Both the position numbers and the translations under genes were made by a program. This document shows positions 18,718 to 28,005 of a stretch of DNA of 64,000 nt, in pieces. The stretch comes from Algibacter sp045066735 (lineage in GTDB: Bacteria > Bacteroidota > Bacteroidia > Flavobacteriales > Flavobacteriaceae). The stretch covers positions 62,001 to 126,000 of the forward strand of contig NZ_JBISHH010000002.1 in the NCBI RefSeq assembly GCF_045066735.1, read 5' to 3'. Position 1 is the first letter of the stretch, and each line of letters opens with the position of its first letter. Under the pieces are notes generated by a model. The model saw only the letters and a program-made list of their open reading frames with translations. It was not told the origin of the DNA and did no database searches.

Positions 18718-20220
18718 ATGAAAATCAAACTATTATCAAGATTATTACTTTTCACTTCACTAGCATTATGCAGTTGTAAAAAGGAAGTAAAATCAAATAA
18801 TGAAACAGCTTCAGCAAAAAGCAAAACAAAGCAACCAAACATTGTTTATATTTTAACCGATCAATGGCGAGGTTCTGCACTGGGTTATTCCGGAAATCTA
18901 GATGTAAAAACACCCAATTTAGATGCCTTTGCCAAGGAGTCTGTAAATTTTACCAATGCCGTTTCGGTAACACCGGTTTGCACACCACATAGAGCCGCAT
19001 TGTTTACAGGTAGATTTCCTACAACAACGGGCATGTTTTTAAACGATTTGTATTTCCCTGCCGAAGAACTTACTATGGCAGAAATTTTTAAAGAAGCAGG
19101 TTATAACACCGCCTATTGGGGAAAATGGCATTTAGATGGACACGGCAGAAGCACATATATTCCAAAAGAAAGACGCCAAGGATTCGATTTTTGGAAGGCC
19201 TTAGAGTGTTCGCATAATTACACCAAAATGCCGTATTACGATAACGATAACCAAGACATGAAAATTTGGGGCGAGTATTCCCCTTTTGCCATTTCAAAAG
19301 ATGCTAATAATTATTTAGCAAAACATGCTAAGGACCAAAAGCCATTTTTAGCAGTAATATCTATAGCAACACCACATTACCCACATCATTCTGCTCCCAA
19401 AAAGTTCAAGGATATGTATCCACCAGAAACCTTAACATTAAATCCAAATGTAACTAAAGCCCAGGAAGCAAGAAGCCGTAAAGAATTACAAGGATATTAC
19501 GCACATGCTACGGCCACAGACCAAGCTATTGGTTTGGTTTTTAATAAAATAAAAGAACTTGGCTTAGATAAAAATACCATAATTGTTTTTTCTGCAGATC
19601 ATGGAGAAATGATGGGCGCACATGGTGTTAAAGCGTTCATTAAGCAATTAGCTTGGGACGAGTCTATTAGAGTTCCCTTTTTAATTAGCTACCCTTCCAT
19701 AGGAAATCACAAAGGAAGCACAGTAAATGCTCCAATTACAACTCCCGATATTTTGCCATCCTTGTTAAGTTTGTCTCAAATAAATATTCCAGAAACTATC
19801 GAAGGCGAAGATTTGTCCAATTTAATTAAAAACCCAGATCCAAACGTAGATCGAGCAGCCTTGGTAATGAATGTTGCACCTTTTGGCGCTAATTATAACG
19901 ATGCACCCTATCGTGCCATTAGAACCAAGCAATACACCTATGCCATTACACCAGATGGTCCAAGCATGTTCTACGATAATATTAAAGATCCTTTTCAGCA
20001 AGACAATTTATTAGGAAAGCAAGAGCTAGCAAGCATTCAACAGGATTTAGATACTAAGCTACATACCAAACTTAAAAAAATAGGTGACCAAATAAGACCA
20101 AGAGATTACTATTTAAAAAAATGGAATTATAAATTAAGCATGGATAAAAAAGCCATAGATTGGTGGAGTTTCGATAAAGGCGAAGGCCAAGTACAATCGC
20201 CCAAGCCAGTTATCAATTAG
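18718..20220 (+). CDS. S1-type sulfatase lipoprotein (CTPHR active site)
   Basis: This 500-residue protein carries a lipobox (LALCSC) and the alkaline-phosphatase-like sulfatase fold: NIVYILTDQWRG (metal-binding Asp), PVCTPHRAALFTGRFP with Cys88 as the residue converted to formylglycine, GKWHLDGHG, and SADHGEMMGAHG. It should hydrolyse a sulfate ester on ulvan fragments, most likely rhamnose-3-sulfate or a xylose sulfate; the subfamily cannot be set by eye. It needs a formylglycine-generating enzyme, which is not encoded in this window. It lies immediately after the GH78 pair and before an 80-bp GC-rich repeat. Confidence 0.92.
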   Translation: MKIKLLSRLLLFTSLALCSCKKEVKSNNETASAKSKTKQPNIVYILTDQWRGSALGYSGNLDVKTPNLDAFAKESVNFTNAVSVTPVCTPHRAALFTGRFPTTTGMFLNDLYFPAEELTMAEIFKEAGYNTAYWGKWHLDGHGRSTYIPKERRQGFDFWKALECSHNYTKMPYYDNDNQDMKIWGEYSPFAISKDANNYLAKHAKDQKPFLAVISIATPHYPHHSAPKKFKDMYPPETLTLNPNVTKAQEARSRKELQGYYAHATATDQAIGLVFNKIKELGLDKNTIIVFSADHGEMMGAHGVKAFIKQLAWDESIRVPFLISYPSIGNHKGSTVNAPITTPDILPSLLSLSQINIPETIEGEDLSNLIKNPDPNVDRAALVMNVAPFGANYNDAPYRAIRTKQYTYAITPDGPSMFYDNIKDPFQQDNLLGKQELASIQQDLDTKLHTKLKKIGDQIRPRDYYLKKWNYKLSMDKKAIDWWSFDKGEGQVQSPKPVIN

Positions 20221-20231
20221 CCATAATTGGG

Positions 20232-20311
20232 GCGTTACCACAAGGGTCGGGCTTTCACTAGTCGCTCCTCCTAAGGTCGGGAGCTCCAACAGGCCGTTCA
20301 AACCCTAACGC
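20232..20311. repeat. GC-rich interspersed repeat with short inverted ends
   Basis: An 80-base, unusually GC-rich segment fills the 154-base gap between two sulfatase genes. Its ends are inverted (GCGTTA at 20232-20237, TAACGC at 20306-20311). It contains GGTCGGGCTTTC and a second GGTCGGGAGC block. It looks like a non-coding interspersed element of the kind I recall as frequent in Flavobacteriaceae genomes. It has no ORF and no resemblance to its AT-rich surroundings. Confidence 0.55.
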
Positions 20312-20374
20312 AAAGTAGTCCGCCAAATCATTTTTAAACCCTAAAATAAAGTTTGTCAACAAACTAAAACCAAA

Positions 20375-21823
20375 ATGAAAAAAATAATCTTATTAATTTG
20401 TATTATTGGCAGTATATTAAAAGGTGCCGCACAAAACAAAACACCAAATGTACTTATCTTTTATGTCGACGATTTAAGAGCAGAATTAGGCTGCTATGGT
20501 AGCCCCACGGCAATAACCCCAAACATAGATAAATTAGCAACCCAAGGTGTTAAGTTTAATAAGGCTTATGTACAACAAGCTATATGTGCACCATCAAGAA
20601 TGAGTACCTTAACAGGTTTACGTCCGCAAACCTTAGGTATTTATAGTATTTTTACACCACTTCGTAAAGTGCATAAAGAGCTAGTAACCATGCCACAACT
20701 TTTCAAAAAAAATGGTTATAAAACAATAAGTATTGGTAAAGTATACCACCATAGTGTAGACGATAAAAGTAGTTGGACAACTCATTTTCCTAAAGAAAAA
20801 AACAGTTATGTAAAGCCAGAAAACATAGCACTTATGGAACGCTTAAAAGCAGAAGGAGTAAAACCTTTAAAAGGCCCAGCTTTTGAAGATGCCAACGTAG
20901 AAGATGAAGCTTATAAAGACGGGCGAGCTGCTAAATATGCGATAGAAACACTTCATAAACTTAAAAAGGATAAGTTTTTAATGTTTGTAGGGTTAAGTAA
21001 GCCACACTTACCGTTTAACGCACCCAAAAAATATTGGGATTTATATAATAAAGATAACTTTAAAATACCGTCTCGAGAAAAACCAGAAGGGATGTATAGG
21101 TTGGCACTAAGTAAGTGGGGCGAATTAAAAGGCTATCATGGTATTCCCAAAAGCGGCGATTTAAACGACGATTTAACACGTACCTTAATACATGGTTACC
21201 ATGCATCTGTAAGTTATATTGATGCTCAAGTAGGGAAAGTGATGCAAACGCTAGAGGAATTGGATTTACGCAAAAACACCATGGTTATTTTTATGAGCGA
21301 CCATGGCTATAAAATTGGCGAATATGGTGCTTGGTGTAAACACTCCAATGTAGAAATTGATGTAAGAGTCCCATTAATTGTTAGTAGAGAAACCAATTAT
21401 AAGAAAAGAAAAGTTGGTAAAACATCAAATGCCTTAGTAGAAAACGTGGATATATTTCCAACGTTAGTTGATTTATGCGGATTAGAAGGACCAGAATCCG
21501 ACGGTAAAAGTATCCTTCCTATTATTAATAAACCAAATACTAAAGGCGATAAAGTGGCTACAAGTGTTTATGCTAGAGGCGATAAAATAATGGGAGTAAC
21601 TGCAACAGACGGTGTTTGGAGGTTTACCGAATGGAGAGATTCTAAAACACAAGAGGTTTTAAGTGCAGAACTCTACGAACATAAAAATAGTTCATTGTCT
21701 TTTGTTAATTTATCAGGGCAGGCTAAATACAGAAAGGTAGAAGATAAAATGAGACGTCTTTTAGAGTCCGAAATCCCAAAAGATCAAGGGGCATTTTTAC
21801 AAAATGACAAACCAAGAAAATAA
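20375..21823 (+). CDS. S1-type sulfatase, iduronate-2-sulfatase-like (CAPSR)
   Basis: This 482-residue secreted sulfatase has a cleavable signal peptide (ending GAAQ near residue 20) and no lipobox. Signatures are NVLIFYVDDLRAELGCYG, QAICAPSRMSTLTGLRP with Cys71 for formylglycine, GKVYHH, and MSDHGYKIGEYGAWCKHS, the last typical of the iduronate-2-sulfatase-like branch. Target is inferred to be sulfated ulvan oligosaccharides. It follows the GC-rich repeat, so the operon is interrupted by 154 bases here, the largest gap inside the 30-kb run. The next gene starts 46 bases downstream. Confidence 0.92.
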   Translation: MKKIILLICIIGSILKGAAQNKTPNVLIFYVDDLRAELGCYGSPTAITPNIDKLATQGVKFNKAYVQQAICAPSRMSTLTGLRPQTLGIYSIFTPLRKVHKELVTMPQLFKKNGYKTISIGKVYHHSVDDKSSWTTHFPKEKNSYVKPENIALMERLKAEGVKPLKGPAFEDANVEDEAYKDGRAAKYAIETLHKLKKDKFLMFVGLSKPHLPFNAPKKYWDLYNKDNFKIPSREKPEGMYRLALSKWGELKGYHGIPKSGDLNDDLTRTLIHGYHASVSYIDAQVGKVMQTLEELDLRKNTMVIFMSDHGYKIGEYGAWCKHSNVEIDVRVPLIVSRETNYKKRKVGKTSNALVENVDIFPTLVDLCGLEGPESDGKSILPIINKPNTKGDKVATSVYARGDKIMGVTATDGVWRFTEWRDSKTQEVLSAELYEHKNSSLSFVNLSGQAKYRKVEDKMRRLLESEIPKDQGAFLQNDKPRK

Positions 21824-21869
21824 AAAAAGGAATACCAAAAAGTACAAACTAAATTAGAATTAAATTGTA

Positions 21870-24848
21870 ATGAGTCTAAAGAGAAAAATCAAATTCCATC
21901 TATCGCTATTATTCGTGTTTTTTCTGTTTGCTTCGTGCGGGGAGTCCAAACAAGAGCAGCAAAATGTTGCAGAGAGTAATCGAACAAAATTCAATTTAAA
22001 TGTCGGATGGAAGTTTATAAAGTCCAACCCTGAACAAGCCAATCAAGTCGGTTTTGATGATGCTAATTGGGAAGACATCAGTTGTCCGCACACCTTTAAT
22101 GATGTCGATACCTTCGACGATTTAAGCCACGGTCATCACGATGGAGAGGATAACCAATGGCGTGGTACAGTATGGTATCGAAAGCATTTTCAATTACCTG
22201 ATTCCAATAAGGGAAAAAAGGTATTCATTGAATTTGAATCAGTGCGCCAAATTGCCGATGTATATATCAATGGCGTACGCCTAGGACAAAACCAAACAGG
22301 GTTTATTCCTTTTGGTTACGATTTAACGCCGTATTTTAAATTTGGTGAAGACAATATTATTGCCGTTAAGGTGAATAATGATCGTGGAGACCATTTTAGA
22401 GATAACTTTCCTTTAGTATGGAATCACGAGCATTGGCACCCAACCCATGGTGGAATATACCGCAATGTGTTTTTGCACACCATGGATCCGCTGCATATAA
22501 CTCTACCACTTTACGATAATTTGGAAACTTTAGGGAATTATGTGTATGCCGAAAATATTAGTGAAACCAGTGCCGATATTACAGTAGAAACCGAAATTCA
22601 GAATGATTATTCAGAAGATAAACGTGTTTCGGTTATTACGCAGGTAGTCGATAATTCAGGAAAAGTAGTAGCAACATCAACTACCGAAAAAAATATTTCT
22701 AGTGGGGATAAAGTTATTGTTAATGCAATTACACAAGTTAAAAATCCGAAATTATGGTACACCAGACACCCGTATATGTACTCGGTTATTACTGCCATAA
22801 AAGCAGATGGTAAAATTATAGACTCACATGAGTCGCCATTAGGAATTCGCAATTTTGAATTTAATAAAGACAGCGGATTCATTATTAATGGTGAAAATGT
22901 AAAATTACACGGTTGGGGCCAAAAGCCAACCAACTCTTGGGCCGGTTTAGGTGCTGCATTACCAGATTGGTTACGTGATTATACCTTTCAGTTAATGGAC
23001 GAAGCAGGTGGGAATTTTATCCGTTGGGGACATTGTGCTAGTTCGCCTGCAGAAGTTGATATGGGAGATAAATACGGTTTTGTTACCCTAATGCCTGGAG
23101 TTAGTGGCGAATCGCAAGATGAAGGCGAAACTTGGGATATTCGTATTAAAGCCTTTAAAGATTTAATTGTGTACTACCGAAACCATCCGTCAATTTTCAT
23201 TTGGGAAGGTGGTAACTGGGCAGAAACCGAAGCACATTACAAAGAGATTTTAGAGGTTATAGACACGTTTGATCCTAAAGGGAAACGCCTGATGGGTAAT
23301 AGAAGAGCCGATGTTAAAAACGATTCAGAAGGTTATGTGTCTATTGAAATTGGTACAGAAGGTTGGGAACGAGAGTATCCCGATTTACCAATTGTTGAAA
23401 GCGAGTATAATCGAGAAGAAGCACCACGACGTATTTGGGATACTTACTCACCAGATGATTATTTTTATTCGCACCCAAATATTAAAAAGAACACCTATAA
23501 GTTAAGTTCAGAAGAATTTGCGGTACGTCAAGCCGATCATTGGTGGAACAAAATGGGAAAAAAGGCCTACCATGTAGGTGGTGCCAATTGGGTGTTTACC
23601 GATGGGCCTCACGGTGGGCGTTGCCCAACGGAGGTTACTCGTGCTAGTGGCGAAGTCGATGCGGTACGTCTACCCAAAGAAGCCTTTTATGCATTAAAAG
23701 CCATGTGGCGTCCAGAACCACAAGTACATATTGTAGGGCATTGGAATTACGAGCCAGGAACTAAAAAGCCCATGTATGTCATGTCTAATTGTGCAGCGGT
23801 AAAATTATATGTGAATGATAAATTAATTGGAACAAACAATACGCCGGAAAATGGCTATGTCTTTAAGTTTGATGATGTCGCCTGGGAAGCAGGTGAAATT
23901 AGAGCCGAAGCCTTTATAGACGATGCATTAAAAACAAGTCAAACTAAAGAAACGGCAGGAGAACCTGCTGCACTAAAACTAACATCAATCACCGGACCAG
24001 AAGGTTGGATGGCAGACGGGTCGGATATTGCTTTAGTAGATGTAGAAGTTGTTGATGCCAGCGGAAAGCGTTGTCCGTTAGCCAAAGGTCGTGTAAATTT
24101 CACCATTTCTGGACCAGCAATTTGGAGAGGTGGTTACAATAGCGGAAAACCAAATACTACAAATAATTTGTTCTTAGATATTGAAGCGGGAATCAATCGT
24201 GTGGCCGTGCGTTCGGTTTTAGAAGCTGGGTCGGTAACAATTACTGCCAAGCAAGAAGGCGTTAAAGATGCGAGTATTACCCTCGAATCTTTACCAATAG
24301 AGCTTGAAAACGGGTTGACAACAAGAATGCCTCAGGTGTTTATCGATGTATTAACCGAAGAACCTTTACCGGCTTATACTCCAGAGATTCCAGAGTATGT
24401 GCCTGGTGTAAAAAATAGAAGTGATTTATTTAAAAAGTTTAGTTATACCGGAGATGGTAAAGCCGTTTTAAGAACCAATATGCATTGGGGTAAAAAGGCT
24501 TATACCGATTTAGAATACAACTATACCCATTTACCAAGGTATTTAAATAAAGCCGAATATGTGCGTCCTTCAAATTTAGATAACCGCTATTGGGCACGTG
24601 ACCAATTGCAATTCATAGCAGGTAAAAAAATGCACATTTATGTGTTGCATGATGATACCGTACCAAGACCAGATTTCTTGCTGCAAGACTATAAAGATAA
24701 TGGAGATAATGTATTTGTTGGAGAGGTTGTAATGTCAGTATTTCACCGTGTTGCCGAAGCAGGAGAGAGTATTATTATGGCTGGAAATAGTGATGGTGAT
24801 ACACCAGTAAACTGTAGAATGTACACCGTAATGGCAAAGCAATTTTAA
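21870..24848 (+). CDS. GH2-family lipoprotein with atypical acid/base motif
   Basis: This 992-residue protein has a lipobox (LFASC) and the GH2 domain order: sugar-binding jelly roll (about 40-205), Ig-like domain (about 210-330), and barrel (about 335-640), followed by large C-terminal beta domains. The probable nucleophile is Glu512 in VESEYN. Where other GH2 enzymes have a Gly-Asn-Glu acid/base motif, this one reads WEGGNWAE (446-452), with Trp450 in the Glu position. Neighbouring Glu446 or Glu452 may substitute, or the chemistry may differ. The sugar removed is unknown; glucuronidase, galactosidase or xylosidase activity are all possible in this family. Confidence 0.82.
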   Translation: MSLKRKIKFHLSLLFVFFLFASCGESKQEQQNVAESNRTKFNLNVGWKFIKSNPEQANQVGFDDANWEDISCPHTFNDVDTFDDLSHGHHDGEDNQWRGTVWYRKHFQLPDSNKGKKVFIEFESVRQIADVYINGVRLGQNQTGFIPFGYDLTPYFKFGEDNIIAVKVNNDRGDHFRDNFPLVWNHEHWHPTHGGIYRNVFLHTMDPLHITLPLYDNLETLGNYVYAENISETSADITVETEIQNDYSEDKRVSVITQVVDNSGKVVATSTTEKNISSGDKVIVNAITQVKNPKLWYTRHPYMYSVITAIKADGKIIDSHESPLGIRNFEFNKDSGFIINGENVKLHGWGQKPTNSWAGLGAALPDWLRDYTFQLMDEAGGNFIRWGHCASSPAEVDMGDKYGFVTLMPGVSGESQDEGETWDIRIKAFKDLIVYYRNHPSIFIWEGGNWAETEAHYKEILEVIDTFDPKGKRLMGNRRADVKNDSEGYVSIEIGTEGWEREYPDLPIVESEYNREEAPRRIWDTYSPDDYFYSHPNIKKNTYKLSSEEFAVRQADHWWNKMGKKAYHVGGANWVFTDGPHGGRCPTEVTRASGEVDAVRLPKEAFYALKAMWRPEPQVHIVGHWNYEPGTKKPMYVMSNCAAVKLYVNDKLIGTNNTPENGYVFKFDDVAWEAGEIRAEAFIDDALKTSQTKETAGEPAALKLTSITGPEGWMADGSDIALVDVEVVDASGKRCPLAKGRVNFTISGPAIWRGGYNSGKPNTTNNLFLDIEAGINRVAVRSVLEAGSVTITAKQEGVKDASITLESLPIELENGLTTRMPQVFIDVLTEEPLPAYTPEIPEYVPGVKNRSDLFKKFSYTGDGKAVLRTNMHWGKKAYTDLEYNYTHLPRYLNKAEYVRPSNLDNRYWARDQLQFIAGKKMHIYVLHDDTVPRPDFLLQDYKDNGDNVFVGEVVMSVFHRVAEAGESIIMAGNSDGDTPVNCRMYTVMAKQF

Positions 24849-24859
24849 AATATAATTAT

Positions 24860-27800
24860 ATGAGGTTAAATACTTATAGTTTTTTACTAGTACTTTTTTG
24901 TTTATACTTAAACAACTTATCAGCTCAACGCATAGAAACCAATTTCAATAATAATTGGAATTTTATTCTACAAGATAACACTACTTTTTCTCAAGAAAAT
25001 TTAGATATAGCTTCTTGGCAAAACTTAAACGTACCTCACGATTGGTCTTTTGAAAAAGGCGTTCGTAAAGGTGGCGATCAAGGTCAAGGTGGTGGGTATC
25101 ACGATGGTGGTATTGGCTGGTATCGTAAGGGATTTAGTATAAAAAAAGAAAGTCTTTCAAATATAACATACATCAATTTTGATGGCGTGTACATGAATAG
25201 CGAAGTTTGGGTAAATGGAAATCATTTAGGCAAAAGACCTTATGGATACATCAGTTTTCGATACGATATTTCAAAGTATTTAAAAGAAGGAAAAAACACC
25301 ATTGCAGTTAGAGTTGATAATAGTTTAGAACCATCTGCACGTTGGTATCATCCATGTGGCATTTATGCGCAAGTAAAATTGATTGAAGTAAATCCAACTC
25401 ATTTTGAACCCAATTCTATTTTTATAAAAACACCTTCAATTTCAGATAAGAAAGCTACAGTTTCTATTGATGCTGAAATTTCAAGTATCAAAAAAGGATT
25501 GAAATACAATGTGCAATTATTCTCTCCTTCAGGAAAACAAATCAATAGAAATTCTGAAAAGTTAAAAATAACAACTCTTGTTGTTCAATTAGAAGTTGAA
25601 AATCCAAAATTATGGAGTCCAGAAACACCAAATGTCTACAAAGTAGTTACTCAAATTTTGGATGGTAAAAAGGTTATTGACGAAATTGAAACGACTTTCG
25701 GATTTAAAACGATAAAATGGGATACTAAAACTGGTTTTTGGCTGAATGGCAAAAACGTAAAACTTAAAGGTGTTTGTGAGCATTGGGAAGGTGGACCTGT
25801 TGGAGGCGCATGGACAAAACCTATGTTACGCTGGAAATTACAATCTTTAAAAGATATGGGCATCAATGCCATTCGCCCGTCACACAACCCAACACCGCCT
25901 ATGTTTTATGATATCTGCGATGAAATCGGGTTATTAGTTATGGATGAAATTTTTGATGGATGGCACAAAAAAGCACCTCAAGATTATGGCAAACAAGCCT
26001 TTGATGAATGGTGGCAACGCGATGTAAAAGAATGGATTACAAGAGATAGAAACCACCCAAGTATTTTTGTGTGGAGTTTGGGGAATGAAACCCATAGTGA
26101 TGTTGCCCCAGAATTGGTGAAATTCGGAAAAAGTTTAGACCCAACGCGCTTGTTTACTTCGGGTGCCGGAAATCCAGAAGACATGGATATTTTGGGTGTT
26201 AATGGAGGTTCCGAAACAAAGTCATTTATTGAAGGTAGTTCGTTTGATAAACCTTTTATTTCTACCGAAGCACCGCATACATGGCAAACTCGTGGTTATT
26301 ATAGAACCCAAACTTGGTGGCGAGATAATGAGTTACCTGGTACTTACGAATTACCAAATTTAACCGAAAAAGAGATTTTCTTTTACGAAGGCATCAATCC
26401 TAAAAATTGGAGAAATAGAAAACAAAGTTTCAATTCTTCCTATGATAATGCTACCGTAAGGGTTTCGGCAAGAAAATATTGGGAAGTCATGCGAGACAAT
26501 CCATGGCATAGTGGACATTTTCGTTGGACAGGTTTCGATTATTATGGAGAAGCAGGTTTAGTACACGGCGGTCTGCCTTTCAATTTATTTATGGGTGGGG
26601 CTTTAGATGTAGCTGGATTTAAAAAAGATTTATTTTATTTCTACCAAAGTCAATGGACAACAGAACCAATGATTCATATGTTACCATATTGGACGCATCC
26701 AAGAATGGAAAAAGGTACTGTAATTCCGGTTTGGGTATATTCTAATGCCGACGAAGTAGAGCTGTTTTTAAACGGAAAATCATTAGGGAAAGACAAACCA
26801 GGAACGGTTTGGAACGAAATGCAATGCGAATGGATGGTGCCTTATGAAGAGGGAACTATTGAAGCCGTTGCTTATAAAGATGGAAAGGAAGTAAAACGCA
26901 CCTCTTTTTCAACCAGCAAGCAACCTTCAAAATTAAAGACAAGTATTCAAAAGTTAGCAGCTGAGGATTCTTTTACCACAAGTTATATCATTACTTCGGA
27001 AGGATTAGATGAAGAAAACAACCTATATCCTTATGCAGAAAATAAAGTCTATTATAATATTCTAGGGGATGTTAAAAAGATTTCTATGGAAAACGGAAAC
27101 CCAATTGATCCAACAAGTAGAACAAAATCGAACTTTAGAGCCTTGTTTTTTGGGAAAACAAGATTGTTTTTACGGGAACTACCCAAAGCTAAAAAAGCAT
27201 CTATTATTACTGGTGCTGTTTTAGGAGATAAAGCCTTATATACATCAAATAAAATTACTATTGATGTGCAACAAATTGAAGTTTTAGGGAAATCTAATGT
27301 TGAGAATTTTGATACATTTTACACCACAAATGGCGATAACCCTGCAACAAATGGCACAGTTTATAAAGGAGCTTTCGAAATTTCAGATAATACAACCGTA
27401 AAAGCCATTGTAAAACAAAATGGTAAAGTCGTTTTAAAAATGGAGGAAAAATTTGGTAAAAACGAAGGATTGTTTTGGGGTGATGAGCACTCTAAAGATA
27501 TGTGGATTGGAAGAGGTGTTAATATTTCTGCTGAAGAAGGTCTTTTAGAGGGAGAAGCAAAAGTAAGTAAAGATGCACATCGTTTTAAAGGAAGTGGGTT
27601 TGTTCGATTTGATGGTAAAGAAGGTGCAATTACATTTTATCAAGAAAACGATGGGGAAGAGGGCGATTATAGTATGCGTTTTCGATACATGCACAATAAT
27701 GAGGGCAAATTACATCCAATGAAATTATATTTAAATGATGAGTTTGTAAGAACCTTAGAATTCAAATCAACTGGAGGTTGGGAAAAAGAATGGAAGTTTG

Positions 27801-27898
27801 TTCCGGCTATTTTAAGACTGAAAGCAGGAGCAAATAATATAAGAATAGAAACTTCAGGGGAAAGTGGACCTTATATTGATGAATTGTTTATTGATTAA
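24860..27898 (+). CDS. GH2 beta-galactosidase-like enzyme with C-terminal binding modules
   Basis: This 1012-residue secreted enzyme has a signal peptide (ending LSAQ, about residue 22) and canonical GH2 signatures: VPHDWSFEKG, the NAIRPSHNP barrel segment, WSLGNE with acid/base Glu410, and ISTEAPHTW with probable nucleophile Glu470. After the barrel come further beta domains. Near residue 810-860 is a chitobiase C-terminal-like segment (TNGDNPATNGTVYKG), and the last roughly 130 residues resemble a CBM6/35-type jelly roll ending in DELFID. The modules suggest it acts on polymer or long oligomers. It starts 11 bases after the other GH2 gene. Substrate is not defined by sequence. Confidence 0.88.
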   Translation: MRLNTYSFLLVLFCLYLNNLSAQRIETNFNNNWNFILQDNTTFSQENLDIASWQNLNVPHDWSFEKGVRKGGDQGQGGGYHDGGIGWYRKGFSIKKESLSNITYINFDGVYMNSEVWVNGNHLGKRPYGYISFRYDISKYLKEGKNTIAVRVDNSLEPSARWYHPCGIYAQVKLIEVNPTHFEPNSIFIKTPSISDKKATVSIDAEISSIKKGLKYNVQLFSPSGKQINRNSEKLKITTLVVQLEVENPKLWSPETPNVYKVVTQILDGKKVIDEIETTFGFKTIKWDTKTGFWLNGKNVKLKGVCEHWEGGPVGGAWTKPMLRWKLQSLKDMGINAIRPSHNPTPPMFYDICDEIGLLVMDEIFDGWHKKAPQDYGKQAFDEWWQRDVKEWITRDRNHPSIFVWSLGNETHSDVAPELVKFGKSLDPTRLFTSGAGNPEDMDILGVNGGSETKSFIEGSSFDKPFISTEAPHTWQTRGYYRTQTWWRDNELPGTYELPNLTEKEIFFYEGINPKNWRNRKQSFNSSYDNATVRVSARKYWEVMRDNPWHSGHFRWTGFDYYGEAGLVHGGLPFNLFMGGALDVAGFKKDLFYFYQSQWTTEPMIHMLPYWTHPRMEKGTVIPVWVYSNADEVELFLNGKSLGKDKPGTVWNEMQCEWMVPYEEGTIEAVAYKDGKEVKRTSFSTSKQPSKLKTSIQKLAAEDSFTTSYIITSEGLDEENNLYPYAENKVYYNILGDVKKISMENGNPIDPTSRTKSNFRALFFGKTRLFLRELPKAKKASIITGAVLGDKALYTSNKITIDVQQIEVLGKSNVENFDTFYTTNGDNPATNGTVYKGAFEISDNTTVKAIVKQNGKVVLKMEEKFGKNEGLFWGDEHSKDMWIGRGVNISAEEGLLEGEAKVSKDAHRFKGSGFVRFDGKEGAITFYQENDGEEGDYSMRFRYMHNNEGKLHPMKLYLNDEFVRTLEFKSTGGWEKEWKFVPAILRLKAGANNIRIETSGESGPYIDELFID

Positions 27899-27909
27899 CA
27901 AAACAAACT

Positions 27910-27996
27910 ATGAAGATAATTTTATATGTGCTAGCAGTATTATTAGTGATAACTATTTTGATATTTAAGTTTAGCCGAAACAGAGACAGTAAATAA
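27910..27996 (+). CDS. 28-residue single-pass membrane microprotein
   Basis: In the 107-base gap between the GH2 and lyase genes an ATG opens a 28-codon frame. The product has Met-Lys, then about 17 hydrophobic residues (IILYVLAVLLVITILIF), then a basic tail (KFSRNRDSK). This is a classic one-helix inner-membrane design with a positive cytoplasmic or periplasmic tail. Spacing is operon-like: 11 bases after the upstream stop codon and 9 before the next ATG. I do not recognise a family, and translation is not proven. Small transmembrane peptides often regulate or stabilise larger membrane proteins, but no partner is evident. Confidence 0.5.
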   Translation: MKIILYVLAVLLVITILIFKFSRNRDSK

Positions 27997-28005
27997 CACC
28001 ATGAT

